64,000 bases of DNA from positions 2,149,088 through 2,213,087 of the forward strand of contig BCIA01000005.1 in assembly GCA_001599815.1 (NCBI GenBank), in the 5' to 3' direction. The notes beneath the pieces are model-generated. The model saw only the letters and a list, made by a program, of their open reading frames with translations. It ran no database searches and was not told the origin of the DNA. Made by a program: the position numbers and the translations under genes. Of the stretch, positions 24,005 through 34,654 are shown one piece after another; position 1 is the stretch's first letter, and each line of letters starts with the position of its first letter. This stretch comes from Furcasterigmium furcatum. Taxonomy: Eukaryota; Ascomycota; Sordariomycetes; Glomerellales; Plectosphaerellaceae.

Positions 24005-25111
24005 TCAGATGTAAGGCTTCACCTGCGTCTCGCACCAGTCCCAGTACTTGCTTCCCATGTCGGCGTCCAGGAAGTCCTTGCGGACCTCTTCGAGCTTCCC
24101 AAAGGGTACGACTGTCTCTCGTCAGCTTCTGTCTACTCGTGTAAGTCCACGGCTCCAAACTCACCCCAGTTGCTCTCTTTCGTGATGGACGAGTGGAAGC
24201 CGGCGAACAGCTCGGTGTAGGCGCCGTTGATGGGATCGGAGGAAATCATGTGCCAGATGGCGGCGCCCAGCCTGCTCATGGTTCGCTGCAAATCCGTGGT
24301 GAAGTTTCCGGGGTTTAGAGACTGGGAGGGAAGGTCAACGGCTATGGTCCCATGGGGAAAGGGGGCCGGGGTCGACTCACCACACTGACGATGCCCGCGC
24401 TGGAGAATCTTCGCGAGAACTCAATGGCCTCGAGCGCGTTGCCGGCCTTGCTCCTGGCGTACTTGTTCGTCGCGCTCTCCTCGACGTGGTAGTCCATGTT
24501 GGAGAAGTCGATGGCCGGTGACGGCGCGGCATCGGCGGCGCTGGAGGAGACCCAGACGACGCGGACGGAGTTCTTAGGCGCAGTCTTGGCCGTCGAGACA
24601 AGGGTATCCGTCAGAAGCTTGGTGAAGAGGAAGTGGCCGAGGACGTTGGTGCCAAGCTGGAGCTCGTAGCCCTGGACGGTCTTGGATCCCTGGGGAGGGG
24701 TCATGACGGCGGCGTTGTTCCAGAGGACGTCGAGGCGGGACTCCTTGGCGAGGAACTCGTCTGCGGACTTCTTGATGGTCGTGAGGTCGTCAAGCTGAAG
24801 GCGCAGGAAGACGAGTTCGCCGGACGACGAGGGGTGCTCGGCCTTGATGTCCTTGATGGCGAGGGCCGACTTCTCGATGGAGCGGGCGGCGATGTAGACT
24901 TTGGCGTTGCGCTGGTAGAGGATCGAGGCGAGGCGCTTGCCGAGACCGCCTGAAGAGCCGGTGACAATGAAGACCTGTTTCTAGGGTCAGGGGTTTGAGT
25001 GAAGCTGCTTGGGCTGTGAGTGCTCACCTTGCCGGTCTGGTCGGGCAGATTGGCCTCGGTAAGGGGTGCCTTGGTAGCCCTGAGGCTGGACCATCTGATC
25101 TTGGCGGACAT
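24005..25111 (-). CDS. Short-chain dehydrogenase/reductase (retinol dehydrogenase-like)
   Basis: Four exons, complement(24005..24111, 24165..24321, 24381..24974, 25028..25111), give 313 aa. The Rossmann motif TGSSGGLG is at residues 33-40, NNAA at 114-117, the catalytic serine lies in VSSS at 170-173, and YARSK supplies Tyr200 and Lys204. These mark a classical NAD(P)-dependent SDR. The wider sequence (LGTNVLGHFLFTKLL, YHVEESATNKYARSK, SLNPGNFTTDLQR) fits the retinol dehydrogenase/WW-oxidoreductase-like subgroup, so a hydrophobic alcohol or ketone substrate is likely but not identified. Introns are 49-59 bp with GTGAGY donors. The second G of the usual NNAG is an Ala here, which is seen in functional relatives. 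It lies upstream of an MDR reductase on the same strand; co-regulation is not shown. Confidence 0.88.
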
Positions 25112-25952
25112 GGTGTTGACTGTTAAGTGATAGTTTAGAGTGTATGAGTGTTGAGACTATGTCAAGGTGTAGGACAAATGTGGCTGGCTGGGAAAGCTGA
25201 ATAAGATGATTGAAGTTGATGATGGTATTGTAAGTGGTGGTTGTAAGTGGAATGTGGAATCTGTGAGTTGAAGGCTGATGAGATGAGACAGAAGAGAACA
25301 GTTGGAGACGGCTTCACATGATGTTCTTATAGATGGTACCTTGACGCTATTCACAGCACCTTCCGCGTACCCAAACGTCATGATCCGGCTCCGTTGGCAC
25401 CCAAGGGGCATTTCGGAGTTAGTTGGGGGTCGGATGGACACTGACACTATTTCCATTGTCGGTCGCTGTTTGCGGCGCAGCCAGGGGGCTGCAGCTGCGA
25501 TACCAAGTTGTCGGTGTCTTTACTTACTGTAATATGGTACATTGTCTGAGTTCAGCCCTGATAACAAGCTTCAGGCGTGCCGTACGTGCCGCGGACTCGG
25601 CCGCGGAGCAGCCCTGTCGAAGAGGGTAGTAGGAGTCAGGATAACTTCACCACTCCGTTCCCGGTCCCTATCTCCGCGACACACAGGATATGTCCGCCGG
25701 CATGCATGGGCAACCACACCGCCGGACGCAACATCATTGGACGAAGATGGCTCGTGAGTAAGCTCCGGCCTTAACAGCCCTTCGTTTCCTCGTATAAGTC
25801 GAGAATTGACCTTCAACACCAACCACGACCTGCAGTCGTCTTAGTACGCGACTCACGACAAGGCCGGCGGAAACAAACGGTCCACGATTGCGCAATCGCT
25901 CATGTGGTATATTCATCAGACCTGACGCCATCTCCCACCCCTATCTACCTAC
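25112..25952. other. Intergenic region between SDR and MDR genes
   Basis: This is 841 bp between two minus-strand genes: the SDR promoter and the MDR 3' flank. It ends with an ACCTACCTA motif at 25941-25955 that overlaps the MDR stop codon. No gene is seen. Confidence 0.5.
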
Positions 25953-27017
25953 CTAAACCAGCAGCTTCGTGATGAGCTTGCCCTGGTTCCCGCCCGAGAA
26001 CAGCCTCATCCAAATCTCCGGCTGCTCCTCGATCCTCGCCTCGACGACCGTCTCGGCGTCCCCCAGCTTGATCCTCCCGTCGGCCACGGCGCCGATGAGC
26101 TCACCCAGGATCGCCGGCACCTTGTCCATGTAGTCCAGCATGATGAACCCGCGGATGTTGATGCGCATCGACACGACCTCGAACCAGTTCTTCAGCGTCA
26201 TCGGCTCGTCCGAGTTGTACTGGCTCACGGCGCCGCAGACGGCGACGTTGCCGCCCTTCTTCATCCGCGTCAGCATCAGGTCCAGCACGCTGCCGCCCAC
26301 GTTGTCGAAGTAGACGTCCACCTCGTCCGGCGTCGCGGCCTTGAGATCCGCCGCGAACGTCGGGCTCTTGTAGTCGAGGCACTCGTGCGCGCCGAGCTGC
26401 TCCTTGACCCAGGCGCACTTGGCCGCGCCGCCAGCGATGCCGATGACGCGCTTCGCCTTGAGCAGGTGCACGGCGATCTGGACGGCCATGTTGCCTGTGG
26501 CGCCGGCGGCGGCGGAGATGACGACCGTATGCTCGGGCTTGGCCTCGCCGGCGTAGTAGAGCCCCGTGTAGGCGGCGATGCCGGAGGCGCCGAAGGCGCC
26601 CAGGTAGTGCGTCAGCGACAGGCCGCCGGGGAGGGGCGAGAGGGCCTGGGAGTTGACGGCGTCGAGCACGACGTACTCGCTCCACTTCCCGAGGTGGAAG
26701 TCCATGACGAGATCGCCGGCCTTGAAGAGGTCCGAGGCGGAGTCGACGACCTCGCCGATGATGCCGGAGCGCATGGGCGAGCCGAGCGGCACGGTGGGGA
26801 CGTAGAAGCGGTCCGGCGCGACGGTGCACTGGATGAAGTTGCGCAGGCCCGTGTCGTTGGAGAAGTAGATCACCTTGGCGAGGATCTGGCCGTCCTCCAG
26901 CGCGGGGATGGCCGTCTCCGCGAGCTTCCAGGTGGCATCGGGCCCGGAGAGGACGGGCTCACCCTCGGGCTTGTGGGCGAGCAGCCACTGCTTGGTGGTG
27001 GTGGGCTTCGATGCCAT
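25953..27017 (-). CDS. Zinc-independent medium-chain reductase (LTB4 dehydrogenase/CurA-like)
   Basis: A single exon encodes 354 aa, the usual family length. There is an N-terminal GroES-like fold (about residues 1-135) with PLGSPMRSGIIGEVV. A Rossmann domain follows with the cofactor motif VISAAAGATGNMAVQIA near residue 165 and later YFDNVGG. No structural-zinc cysteine cluster or catalytic zinc ligands are present. This matches NADPH-dependent alkenal/one oxidoreductases of the prostaglandin reductase and curcumin reductase group, which reduce the double bond of alpha,beta-unsaturated carbonyls. The physiological substrate here is unknown; detoxification of lipid aldehydes is a reasonable guess. 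It diverges from the rhodopsin-domain gene across 1.7 kb. The complementary strand carries long open frames that I treat as shadows. Confidence 0.9.
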   Translation of the reverse strand: MASKPTTTKQWLLAHKPEGEPVLSGPDATWKLAETAIPALEDGQILAKVIYFSNDTGLRNFIQCTVAPDRFYVPTVPLGSPMRSGIIGEVVDSASDLFKAGDLVMDFHLGKWSEYVVLDAVNSQALSPLPGGLSLTHYLGAFGASGIAAYTGLYYAGEAKPEHTVVISAAAGATGNMAVQIAVHLLKAKRVIGIAGGAAKCAWVKEQLGAHECLDYKSPTFAADLKAATPDEVDVYFDNVGGSVLDLMLTRMKKGGNVAVCGAVSQYNSDEPMTLKNWFEVVSMRINIRGFIMLDYMDKVPAILGELIGAVADGRIKLGDAETVVEARIEEQPEIWMRLFSGGNQGKLITKLLV

Positions 27018-28732
27018 GGTGAGAGGGAACTGTTTTTAATTATTACAGAACGATGAGATGAGATTGAGGTTCTCGCCAGAGATGATGCAACGGTAAGTAC
27101 AAGTATAATGGCCGATGGCCACACCAACCCTCCACAACACCACTACCGCGCCTTTTGTATAAATGACCGGGCATGAGGGGACCAGAGCCCGGAAGTGGCA
27201 CCGCGCGGAATTCGGGAGCTTTTCTCCTCGCTCGCCTGGACGACCACTGCATGAAACCAAGTATTTCGGCCAAGTCCCCCTGCTCGGCGGTGAGCGGGTT
27301 TGCGGTGGACTTGGACTCAGGGGTCGAGATGGATACAGACAGGGATGTCGGCATATCACAACCGCAACTGGGGGCCATTCCCGACCACTCGGTTATTCCC
27401 ACAGCACGTTCCGTCTGACAGCAGACCGGCAGATCATAGAGTCTTGCAGTGCCTCTCTTGTGCCGACGTGCCAAGTTGATATTCCCATTGTCTCACATAA
27501 GTATGTACGATGTCTGTCAAACCCAGCTCCAAACGGCATTAATCCCAATGTTTCTAGCTCCCGGAACCGGCGGCGGGGAACTCACGGCTAGACCGTCTGG
27601 CCCGCTATCTAGCGCCAATGCCAACCCCGTAAAAGCCCCTGAAGAGCCGTGTGGCCTCGGCTGCCCAGGAAGAGGGCTTCATCCTTCTGTCACAGTCCAA
27701 GTCGGAAAAAACCTGAATGGCAAAAACTTGAAAGCCATCCCAAAAAAGCAGTGGACAGGGGCATGGAACAACGGTCGTTGTCTGGGTTGTTCCCCCTTGT
27801 CAAGCCTGTCATCAGAGGATCTTGTCCGAATCCAGGCACCGCTGCGCCGAAACTCCACCGAACCGGATGAGATCTGCCATGAAGATGACTGCATCGGGAT
27901 GGCTTACGCGCGGGGGCCGACCCCTGAGAACTGCCGAGGAGAAACGGCGGTTTTGCGCCTCCGCAGGCGATGCGACGCAAACTTGAATTCTTCATCTCGC
28001 CGGCAGCGTTGCTCCGCTTCTCAGGATCCTTGGCCAGCAGAATATTTGGATCGTCGGGTTTCCCTGGACTCTGAAGCATAGTCGAGTCTGATATAGACGT
28101 GGTATCGCGCACTGCCGATCTGGTCTGGATCGGAGATAGAACCCTTCACTCGAACGTGCTACAACGTGCCATTCTGCCGATCCAGGATGATGCCAAGGAG
28201 ATTCGATGAGAGGCCAGTGAAAGGGGACGGCTCGACGACTGCCAAAATTTCTGCCCACGACAAGTTGCTGTGCCTCCAGCCACGTCTCGATTCTAGACCA
28301 TCCCCTGCCTTGCCCCGGGCAGAACATCCCGCGGATATGTGTCTTGGTTCCCACTGCCCGCTGCCACTCTCGAGGGGCAAAGAGCTTCGGGGATAAACAA
28401 TCTGTGTAATAACTGCCTGTGGGACCGGCTCCATGCTGACCTTGCCCCCTCGCCCAGGATATGCCCTGTCCTGGTCATCTGTCGTCGGGCAACCTGCTCC
28501 TCCTCTGTTCCCTGACAGGAGCTAACTATGCAACCCCGGTTTGCTGGAGAGGCTGTCCAGATGGATAGATATTAAACCAGGTTGCCCGTTCTCGAGAAAC
28601 TCCCCGAAGCGGCTCGGAGTCGTATCTCTAACTTCTTTTGATCTTGTGGCGCTCTTGTCGACTGTGGTCGTTTCGGTCTCCTCGGTTCAAGTTCTACTTC
28701 ACGCCACTGCAGGCTATTAGGCCACTTCCGCC
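27018..28732. other. 1.7-kb divergent promoter region
   Basis: This region lies between the MDR gene (-) and the PTH11-like gene (+). Open frames such as 27449-28081 (+) have no recognisable features and are interrupted. I see no gene or RNA. Confidence 0.5.
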
Positions 28733-30079
28733 ATGGCGAACCCCGAAGTTTTCAAGCCCATGCTGGGTTACGTGCGGGCCCAGTTGATCATCAACTGCGT
28801 GATCGTCTTCCTCATGCTTGTGGTCGTGTGCCTGAGAGTGGCTGGCCGCCTCATGGGACCCGGACTTGGCTGGGACGATGCATTCGTCATATTCAGTGCT
28901 GTAGGTTGCCCTGTCTTCCTCATACTAGTACAAACCGCATACTGACAAGTCTTAGCCGCTGGGAGTGGCCATGCTGGTCTGCCAGGGGCTGTGTAAGCCG
29001 AACATGAAGACATCATCAACCGCTCGACTAACATGCTATTCTCAGTCACCGGCGTTGGCAACGGATACAACTTGCCCGAGCACCCTGACTGTAAGTTAAC
29101 GAGGATACGCAACGGGAGAAACTTCAGACTGACAAGAGGCTCTCTCTCCATAGTGGCAGCAAACATTCCCTTCATCCTTGAGTTGACCTTTGGCATGCAA
29201 ATCATCTACGTCCTCCTCCTGGCAGCCGTCAAGGCGAGCATGCTCTTCTTCTTCCTCCGCGTCTTCGTTACCCCCTTCGTCCAGCGCGCATCCAAGGCCA
29301 CGCTCGTCTTCGTAGCCAGCTGGGTCATCGCCTACCTCGGCGCCTGCATCTTCCTGTGCAACCCCGTCTCGGCCCAGTGGACGGGCCTGGGCAAGTGCGG
29401 CGAGTACATGCCCATGATCCAGTCGCTCATCGCCACCAACGCCATCGGCGACGTGATCATCATGGCGCTGCCCATGCACAGCATCTGGAGCCTGAACATG
29501 CGGAGCACCGACAAGGTCGGCATCACGTCGTGCTTCGCCCTTGGCCTCGCGTGAGTTCTCGTCCCCCCAACAAATTCCCGGTGCAAGCGACTGACATCGG
29601 CCGCCTACAGCTGCGTCGTCTGCGCCGTCTTCCGCCTCGTCTACATCTCCTCCGTAGACCTCAACACCAACATCACGGGCACCATGCCCACGACGATCTT
29701 CCTGTTCATCCTGGAGCCCAACCTGGCCATCCTCTGCGTCAGCATCCCCATGCTCCGCCCCTTCTACATCCTCTACAAGAAGCGCGTCGGCGGCTCCCGC
29801 CTCGACGAGGAGGACTCCCGCCCCACGGGCTTCCGCGACGACCCCAGCAGCGGCCGCAGCGCGGGCCAGCCGAACAGCAGGGGCCCGAGCAAGGGCCTCG
29901 CCACGGAGAACCTGTCGACCTGGGAGATGGACGAGTACTACCCGCCCGGCAAGGAGCCGAGGCACGACGCTATGGTCACGTCCGGCGGTGACGAGTCCGG
30001 GTCGGAGAAGAACCTGACCCTGGGCGCCCCCAAGGAGGAGATCCGGGTGCAGACGGAGTGGGCCGTGGACAGGAAGTGA
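28733..30079 (+). CDS. PTH11/SAT4-type rhodopsin-domain membrane protein
   Basis: Five exons (28733..28900, 28956..28992, 29046..29090, 29154..29550, 29611..30079) give 371 aa, with small second and third exons of 37 and 45 nt. Seven hydrophobic segments span about residues 15-265. The family signature is present: RVAGRLMGPGLGWDDAFV after helix 1, a cysteine in LVCQG, FFLRVFV and NAIGDVIIMALPM. The roughly 100-residue cytosolic tail is Ser/Gly/charged-rich (GRSAGQPNSRGPSKG, WEMDEYYPPG). This fungal rhodopsin family includes Pth11-related receptors of plant-interacting ascomycetes. This copy lacks an N-terminal CFEM domain, so it is not a classical Pth11 receptor. The ligand and role are unknown. 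All intron phases agree, and the donors are GTAGGT, GTAAGC, GTAAGT and GTGAGT. Confidence 0.88.
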
Positions 30080-30725
30080 GGGTCGTGGAGGGATACGGGG
30101 CAGTTGCCAACTATATGCGAGCTCTGAATTCAACTGCATCTGTCACCAAAGACCAGACATGACATGAGACGGCGGTCGAGTCGAAAAGCAGCGAGAACCC
30201 TCGACATATTGAATCCCGATAAAAGCGGCGACGGGTGGGGCCTTGTGAACGGTGGGTCCCGTCTTCCCGGCCGGGCACGCTACCAGCTGCATCCACACGC
30301 TGGCAACAAAACACCATGCGTTGTCTTGCTGCAAGTGGCTGTTTGCAAAGCTGCATCCTGCACGCTGCACGCTGTCGCCCAAGGAACGCTTCGTCCAGCC
30401 TCCTGAATACTCTCCGATAAGCTTCTCCGGGGCCTGTCGCACAGCGTCGCCCCCCCGACCTCGAGGGGCTGTGCCCGAGATCTCGGGTCCTGCACCCCCC
30501 GGTCTTCTCCTCGGCTTGCGGCAGCATCAGACATCTCTCCGCCCCCTTCATCACCTAACCGAGATGATTCTCGACAATCCGCATCCGTTCGACTCACAAG
30601 GTGACGTCGTTTTCCGTAGATAATCAAGTTTTCGAGTCAAGAAATATGCCCTTGTTCTGGGGCTTGAGATAGCAGCATCCAGCAACCGTTTTTCTGTAAC
30701 CAATACGCCGCCCGTCGCCAGTCGC
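30080..30725. other. 3' region between two convergent genes
   Basis: This is 646 bp between the rhodopsin-domain gene (+) and dihydroorotase (-). It holds both 3' ends. No gene is recognised. Confidence 0.55.
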
Positions 30726-31908
30726 TCACGACTGCCACTCCAGGCTCCACGTCTTCTTCCCCGCCCTGTAGTTGACAACCTCCAGCCCCAGCCCCGTCGT
30801 CGACTCGGGGATCACCTGCTCGCCCCTCTTCAGCACGATGGTCTCCTTGCTCTGCTCGATCTTGTAGAACTTGCGCCCCCACTCGCCCAGGAATCCCCTG
30901 AGGAGGTCCTCCGTGACGTCCTCGTCCTTGATGTCGCCGCGCTCGATGCCCTCCTCCAGCGCCGTGAGGATGTACTGGCACGCGAAGGGCTGCGTGAACA
31001 CGCCCGCGGCCGTGCTGCCCTTGCCCTTCTTGGCGGAGATGTCGTGCGCTGGTGGGGGCTGCTGTTAGCCATCTCCGGGCGCCGAGCAGACGAGGGATGA
31101 GGGGGGTACGTACGCGCGCTGTCCGTGCCGAGGAAGAACTTGCCGCCGCTGGTCACGAGGGCGTTGAGCAGCGCCCTGCGGTCCTCGGGCGACTTGGCCA
31201 CGGGCTTGCAGAAGCAGAAGACGTCGCTGACGGCGTTGTCGATGACCAGGCTCAGGTGGTGCGCCGTGATGGTGCCCGCGACGGTGTCGCCGCACTTGCG
31301 GACGGCGTCGCAGGCGTCCGCCGTGGTGACGTGCTCGAGGACGATGCGCAGCTTGGGGAAGCGCGTGTGGATGTCGAGGAGCGTCGGGAGGAACTTGCTC
31401 TCGGCGTTGAGCACGCTGACGTCCTTGGTCGGGTCGGAGGGGACCTCGCCGTGGATGTTGAGGACCATGTCGACCTCCTCCATGGCGGCGAAGGTGGGGA
31501 AGAAGGGCTCGTAGGAGATGACGCCGCCGGCCGAGTTGGTCGTCGTGCCCTTTGGGTAGGACTTCACGCCCGTAATGCCGGCCTTCTTGGCCTCGCGGAT
31601 GACGTCGGGGGTGATGGCCTCGTCGAGGAAGAGGGTCACGAGGTAGTTGATGGAGGGGTCGATGGCCTGGAGGCGCTTGTGGTAGGCGATGGCGGCGGCG
31701 ACGGTGGTCAGGGGCGGGACCAGGTTGGGCATGACCATGACGCTGTCGCAGCCGCCGGAGCGGATTGTGGGAGTGACGATCTTGCTGAGGTCGCCATCAC
31801 GGAGATGGACATGGCTGAAAGTGAGTGTCAGGCTTGGTGGTGAGCGAAAGCTGAGGTTCAGGGGCCATACGCATCGTAGCCCGCGGGCAGCACGTAGGAG
31901 TCCTTCAT
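30726..31908 (-). CDS. URA4: Dihydroorotase
   Basis: Three exons, complement(30726..31048, 31114..31814, 31871..31908), give 353 aa, as expected for the single-function fungal enzyme. It cyclises carbamoyl aspartate to dihydroorotate, the third step of pyrimidine synthesis, in the cytosol. The first metal site HVHLRDG (His14, His16) is assembled across the first intron. Lys97 in VKSYP is the likely carboxylated bridge lysine. HGEV, LEHVTT and GTDSAPH supply the remaining ligands and the catalytic aspartate. The second intron splits the APH codons, and splicing restores this canonical motif exactly, which supports the model. Introns are 56 and 65 bp with GTATGG and GTACGT donors. No damage is seen. 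Confidence 0.94.
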
Positions 31909-32399
31909 GGTGAGAGCAGAGTTTCTAATCCGTGTCAGAATTCATTCCCCATCGGACATGGAGTCAAGTTTGGGGTGCCTCACGACCAATGGTTCAGTCC
32001 GATGCTCGGGTGCTGTGAATGTCACTGTGTTGATGGCGGGGGAAACTTTTCACGATCTGCCCCGCGATTCGAGGTTGCGATAAGCTGATAAGCTGGTGGT
32101 GGTGGGGCACCTCAACTGCCCGAGGTCAGCGAGTCGAGACTTTCTTGAGTTGATTGCAACACCACACCAGTTGGATGACTGAACAACTTCATATTCCGAA
32201 TGAACCTGCACAATGGCTGCGGATGCCAGAAGATTGAATGCCCCCATGTTCCATACGGAGTATCTTGATTCCCAAGTATTGATACACCGCCCATCATATT
32301 TCACTTCCATCCGCGCGTGTAAGCCCCCATCGCCAGTGACCACCACCGTCAGAAATTCGCAAGACGCCAAACACCTATGACTACACCACATACACACTC
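31909..32399. other. Dihydroorotase upstream region
   Basis: This is 491 bp upstream of dihydroorotase, and also the 3' flank of the EF-hand gene, which is on the same strand. No element is called. Confidence 0.5.
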
Positions 32400-33311
32400 T
32401 CAGTTCTCCGATCCCTCCGCCGTGGCCGGCTCCGAGTTGGTGTTGGAACCCATGACAGAGTTGACAAACTCCTGGTACCGGAACACCTCCCCGCGCTTGC
32501 TCAGCCCACCCTGCATGCTCTTGCTGAACGCCCTCCGCGCCGTGAAGCCCTCGATGACCTTGTCGACCTCGGCGGGGGTCAGCGCCCGCTCGCCCGGCTC
32601 TGGCGCGGTGTGCAGGAGCGCATCACGCAGCTCGGCGAGGTCGATCTGGCCGCTGTCGTCATCGTCAAAGGCCGAGAAAGCCGACATGAGCTCTGCCTGC
32701 GGCGACAGCGCGGCGAGCATGGAGGCGAGCGAGTTGAGGAAGACCGCCATTGTCACCGTCTGGGGCGCCGAGGGAGGGAAGAACTTGGAGACGTCGGATG
32801 CGTTGGCCGGTAATCCTGGGGAGGCAGTGTTAGTCGTTGTCGTGACGGTGAGAGGAACAGTGTACGCACCGAGCTGGGCCAGCATTTCTGCCACATCTTC
32901 CCTGTTGAGGACGCCGTCGCTGTCCCTGTCCAGGATCTCGAATCCTTCCCGCAGCGTCCTCACCTGGGCGGGCTGGAGCTGTGACAGGGCGTTTCCGTTG
33001 AACGCAGGCTTTGCCGGCGACGAGCGGGAGACGGGTCTTGGTGAGGGTGCCATATCGCGCGTCGGCGTCTGAGGTTGCGCTCGGGGGGTCCAGCTGCGCG
33101 TAGGGTTCGTGGGCGTGGTGGGCTCGGTGACGAATTTGGCTGCACCGTTGGCGTATGCTGAGCTCGGATTGCCTTTTGTTGGTGAGCTTGAAGGTGTTGT
33201 CTGTCGGAGAGGAGAGCTCGGTGAGGGAGAGGAGGGCGACTCGGGGCGACGGAAGGGCGAGCTACGTGGAGACCCGTAGCCCAGTGGAGATGGTTTGTAT
33301 CCAGCGGGCAT
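32400..33311 (-). CDS. EF-hand protein, myosin regulatory light chain-like
   Basis: Two exons, complement(32400..32815, 32870..33311), give 285 aa. The first 120 residues are Pro/Ser/Thr-rich and disordered. An EF-hand follows with loop DRDSDGVLNRED (about residues 132-143) and a second with loop DDDDSGQIDLAE. Both keep the calcium-liganding acidic positions. A helical linker (VFLNSLASMLAALSPQAEL) lies between them, and the end is a calmodulin-like half lobe. The fold resembles calmodulin-type light chains; myosin regulatory light chain is my best guess, not a firm assignment. The 54-bp intron (GTGCGT donor, CCCAG acceptor) has no stop and is a multiple of three, so an isoform with 18 extra residues could be made. 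I chose the ATG at 33311; the longer frame begins with GTG. Confidence 0.8.
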   Translation of the reverse strand: MPAGYKPSPLGYGSPRSSPFRRPESPSSPSPSSPLRQTTPSSSPTKGNPSSAYANGAAKFVTEPTTPTNPTRSWTPRAQPQTPTRDMAPSPRPVSRSSPAKPAFNGNALSQLQPAQVRTLREGFEILDRDSDGVLNREDVAEMLAQLGAYTVPLTVTTTTNTASPGLPANASDVSKFFPPSAPQTVTMAVFLNSLASMLAALSPQAELMSAFSAFDDDDSGQIDLAELRDALLHTAPEPGERALTPAEVDKVIEGFTARRAFSKSMQGGLSKRGEVFRYQEFVNSVMGSNTNSEPATAEGSEN

Positions 33312-34654
33312 CGCCTGTGACGACACGGGAGAAGATGTCAGTGCTGTGCCGTATCTAAGTATGTAATGGATGCTCGAACACGGAGGTGGAGGCGGAAGTG
33401 GATGGGGGAGGAGATGCCTGGGGAATGAGCGACTCGTGGTTGTCGGGCCGAACCTACCATATTTGCTGCGGACGTCTCTCTTTCAATGGAAACTCTGGGA
33501 GAGTAATCGAGATGCTCCCCGGCTTGGCTGGATGTGGCGAAGGCAAGAGTTGTGCGGATAGTAAGCGTGAGCAATACCGGAAATGCAAATTATCCTGGTG
33601 GTTTTGCAGAGGCTCAGGTTGGCGCAACTCGTTCGTCTCTATCACTCAAGTGGTGTGCGTATCAAATGCGGCTGGATGGATGGCTTGAGACGTGGTGCTG
33701 CTGATGACGCCGAAAGTAAACAAATGCGCCTTCCCCGGACAACCAACGCCTGGCTGGCCAGCGCCTAGGCCAAGCGCGTGTGGCTGTGGTGGCTGGGCGC
33801 GAGGATGATCCCCGTCGGAGAGTGTCGCCTCAAATGTCCGAAGCCACAGGGGTTTCGCGCCCGGGACCCTAGGCGCTAAAACGGACCCTAGCTCAGGGGG
33901 CCCAATGGGCACCGCTGGCCGCTGCCAATCTTGCCAAGTCCGCTGAAAGGGGGGAACACCTCAAGCTGGATGGAGGGGAGGGCGGAACTTTTGCTGGTGC
34001 AAGACACACGAGCCAGCTCACCATTCATTTCAGGGGTTTCCCAGCACGCCGCGACAGTCCAGTCTAATCTCAGAGGGGTGGCTATCCCATTTTACAGTCC
34101 GTTTCGAAAGCCCCTCCCTTGCTCAGGAGACGGGATAATAGGGGAGACAAGACGACCGGCCGACCGACCGACCTCATCTTCCCCCTCTCGACCGCCGACC
34201 CGGAGATAGATCGATCGACTGACCGCCCTGCTGCTCGCCCGGACATGGACATCCCTCCCGCGTGACGAATTGCCCGACACACCACGAGATATGGACGCCT
34301 AGACGCCTCTCACGACCATCGCCGCTGGCTGTCGACCTCCCGTCGCGATCGATACGAGCTCAAGCTCCTCCCTTGACTGCCGTGGCCACGTTCTCGCAGC
34401 GCGCCCTCGTCTTGCTACGTATTCCGGACCGCTTGCGACCACACGCGACCACTCTCCCTCCCTCCACCGCGACTGCGACAGCGACACAGTCAGTTCATGG
34501 TGCCCTGACATCATTCCTGCATTGGCCCTTGAGCCGCTGCGATCGGGACGTCCGAACGTGACGTTTCAACCCATCTCGAAAGGTCTCGGCCGCCCACCCT
34601 CGCGCAAGCCGGACCCCTTCTGGTCACTTACACGACGACGACGCTGGCCGGCGC
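33312..34654. other. 1.3-kb divergent promoter region
   Basis: This region separates the EF-hand gene (-) from Afi1 (+). It has a GACC tandem run (34152-34174) next to a GATCGATCGAC segment. Long pyrimidine-rich stretches before 34655 probably belong to the Afi1 leader. I see no gene. Confidence 0.5.

Noticed and set aside
26101..26829. Minus-strand open frame of about 242 codons
   Set aside because: It is an Arg-rich shadow frame inside the MDR reductase gene.
29096..30139. Minus-strand open frame of about 347 codons
   Set aside because: It is antisense to the rhodopsin-domain gene and its translation has the Gly/Ala/Asp bias of a shadow frame.
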